Below, one piece after another: positions 63,928-64,000 of a stretch of 64,000 bases of DNA. The notes under the pieces were generated by a model that saw nothing but the letters and a program-made list of their open reading frames with translations, had not been told where the DNA came from and made no database searches. The position numbers were made by a program, and so were the translations under genes. This stretch comes from Mucilaginibacter sabulilitoris (GTDB lineage: Bacteria > Bacteroidota > Bacteroidia > Sphingobacteriales > Sphingobacteriaceae), in NCBI RefSeq assembly GCF_034262375.1, contig NZ_CP139558.1, positions 3,968,001 through 4,032,000 of the forward strand, given 5' to 3'. The stretch's first letter is position 1, and each line of letters starts with the position of its first letter.

Positions 63928-64000
63928 ATGATAAAAAATTATTTCAAAATTGCGTTTCGTAATTTTCGGAGGCATAAGCTTTTTACGTTTATTAATATTA
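63928..64000 (+). CDS. ABC transporter permease P13 (5' fragment, cut by window)
   Basis: The first 24 codons are present: MIKNYFKIAFRNFRRHK, then LFTFINI. This is the same opening as the other permeases (MIKNY-K-A-R). The array therefore continues beyond the window. Confidence 0.88.
   Translation, partial: MIKNYFKIAFRNFRRHKLFTFINI

Noticed and set aside
25642..64000. The permease array as a prophage or genomic island
   Set aside because: No integrase, phage structural gene, tRNA or attachment repeat is seen. The only mobile gene set is the IS3 element, and such arrays are, to my knowledge, normal in this family.

Overview
The window reads as chromosomal DNA of a Bacteroidota bacterium, most likely a Sphingobacteriaceae member close to Mucilaginibacter. 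This is a family-level inference from protein content: RidA, DUF4251, GH51 and MGH1-like hydrolases, long arrays of 8-TM FtsX/MacB-type permeases, and TTTG / TAnnTTTG-like promoters with few strong Shine-Dalgarno sites. I saw no rRNA, tRNA, CRISPR array or prophage.

Positions 1-22035 hold mixed metabolism. In order: a truncated L,D-transpeptidase gene; a 29-codon leader ORF ending in four cysteines, ahead of a cysteine-free redoxin-like protein and a phytoene-dehydrogenase-like flavoprotein; a GH51 arabinofuranosidase and a TlpA-type thioredoxin; an unrecognised secreted protein; a block of beta-barrel, PAP2/haloperoxidase, DoxX-like and second beta-barrel genes; RidA with a D-threonine-aldolase-like enzyme and an M19 dipeptidase; a large MGH1/GH63-type glucosidase; a Tat-exported sugar isomerase; and an ethanolamine permease with EutB and EutC. 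Positions 22036-25641 hold DUF4251, HtpG and an NADPH-dependent FMN reductase.

Positions 25642-64000 form one system. A histidine kinase and an NtrC-type sigma54 activator sit divergent from an HlyD-like adaptor, a single LolD/MacB-type ATPase and a tandem series of thirteen 784-809 residue ABC permeases (called P1-P13 here, P13 cut by the window edge). The array is interrupted by an IS3-family element and by a DUF4097-like adhesin gene with an in-frame stop.

The main observation is regulatory. Three places, before the adaptor, before P7 and before P11, carry a related 40-bp element (CTGTATCATAWCCGRACA-N5-TGT-N7-GCG) placed 92, 93 and 94 bp upstream of a sigma54-like -24/-12 motif. That is the geometry expected of an enhancer site for the neighbouring NtrC-type regulator. 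It splits the array into at least three units (adaptor-ATPase-P1 to P6; P7-P10-adhesin; P11 onward), probably forming one envelope-stress or efflux regulon. The IS3 element landed immediately upstream of the second enhancer and left it intact. Several permease genes are followed by short tandem repeats (GTGAGTG, GTGAAGTG or TAGTGGG units) that look seeded by the conserved 3' end of the genes themselves.
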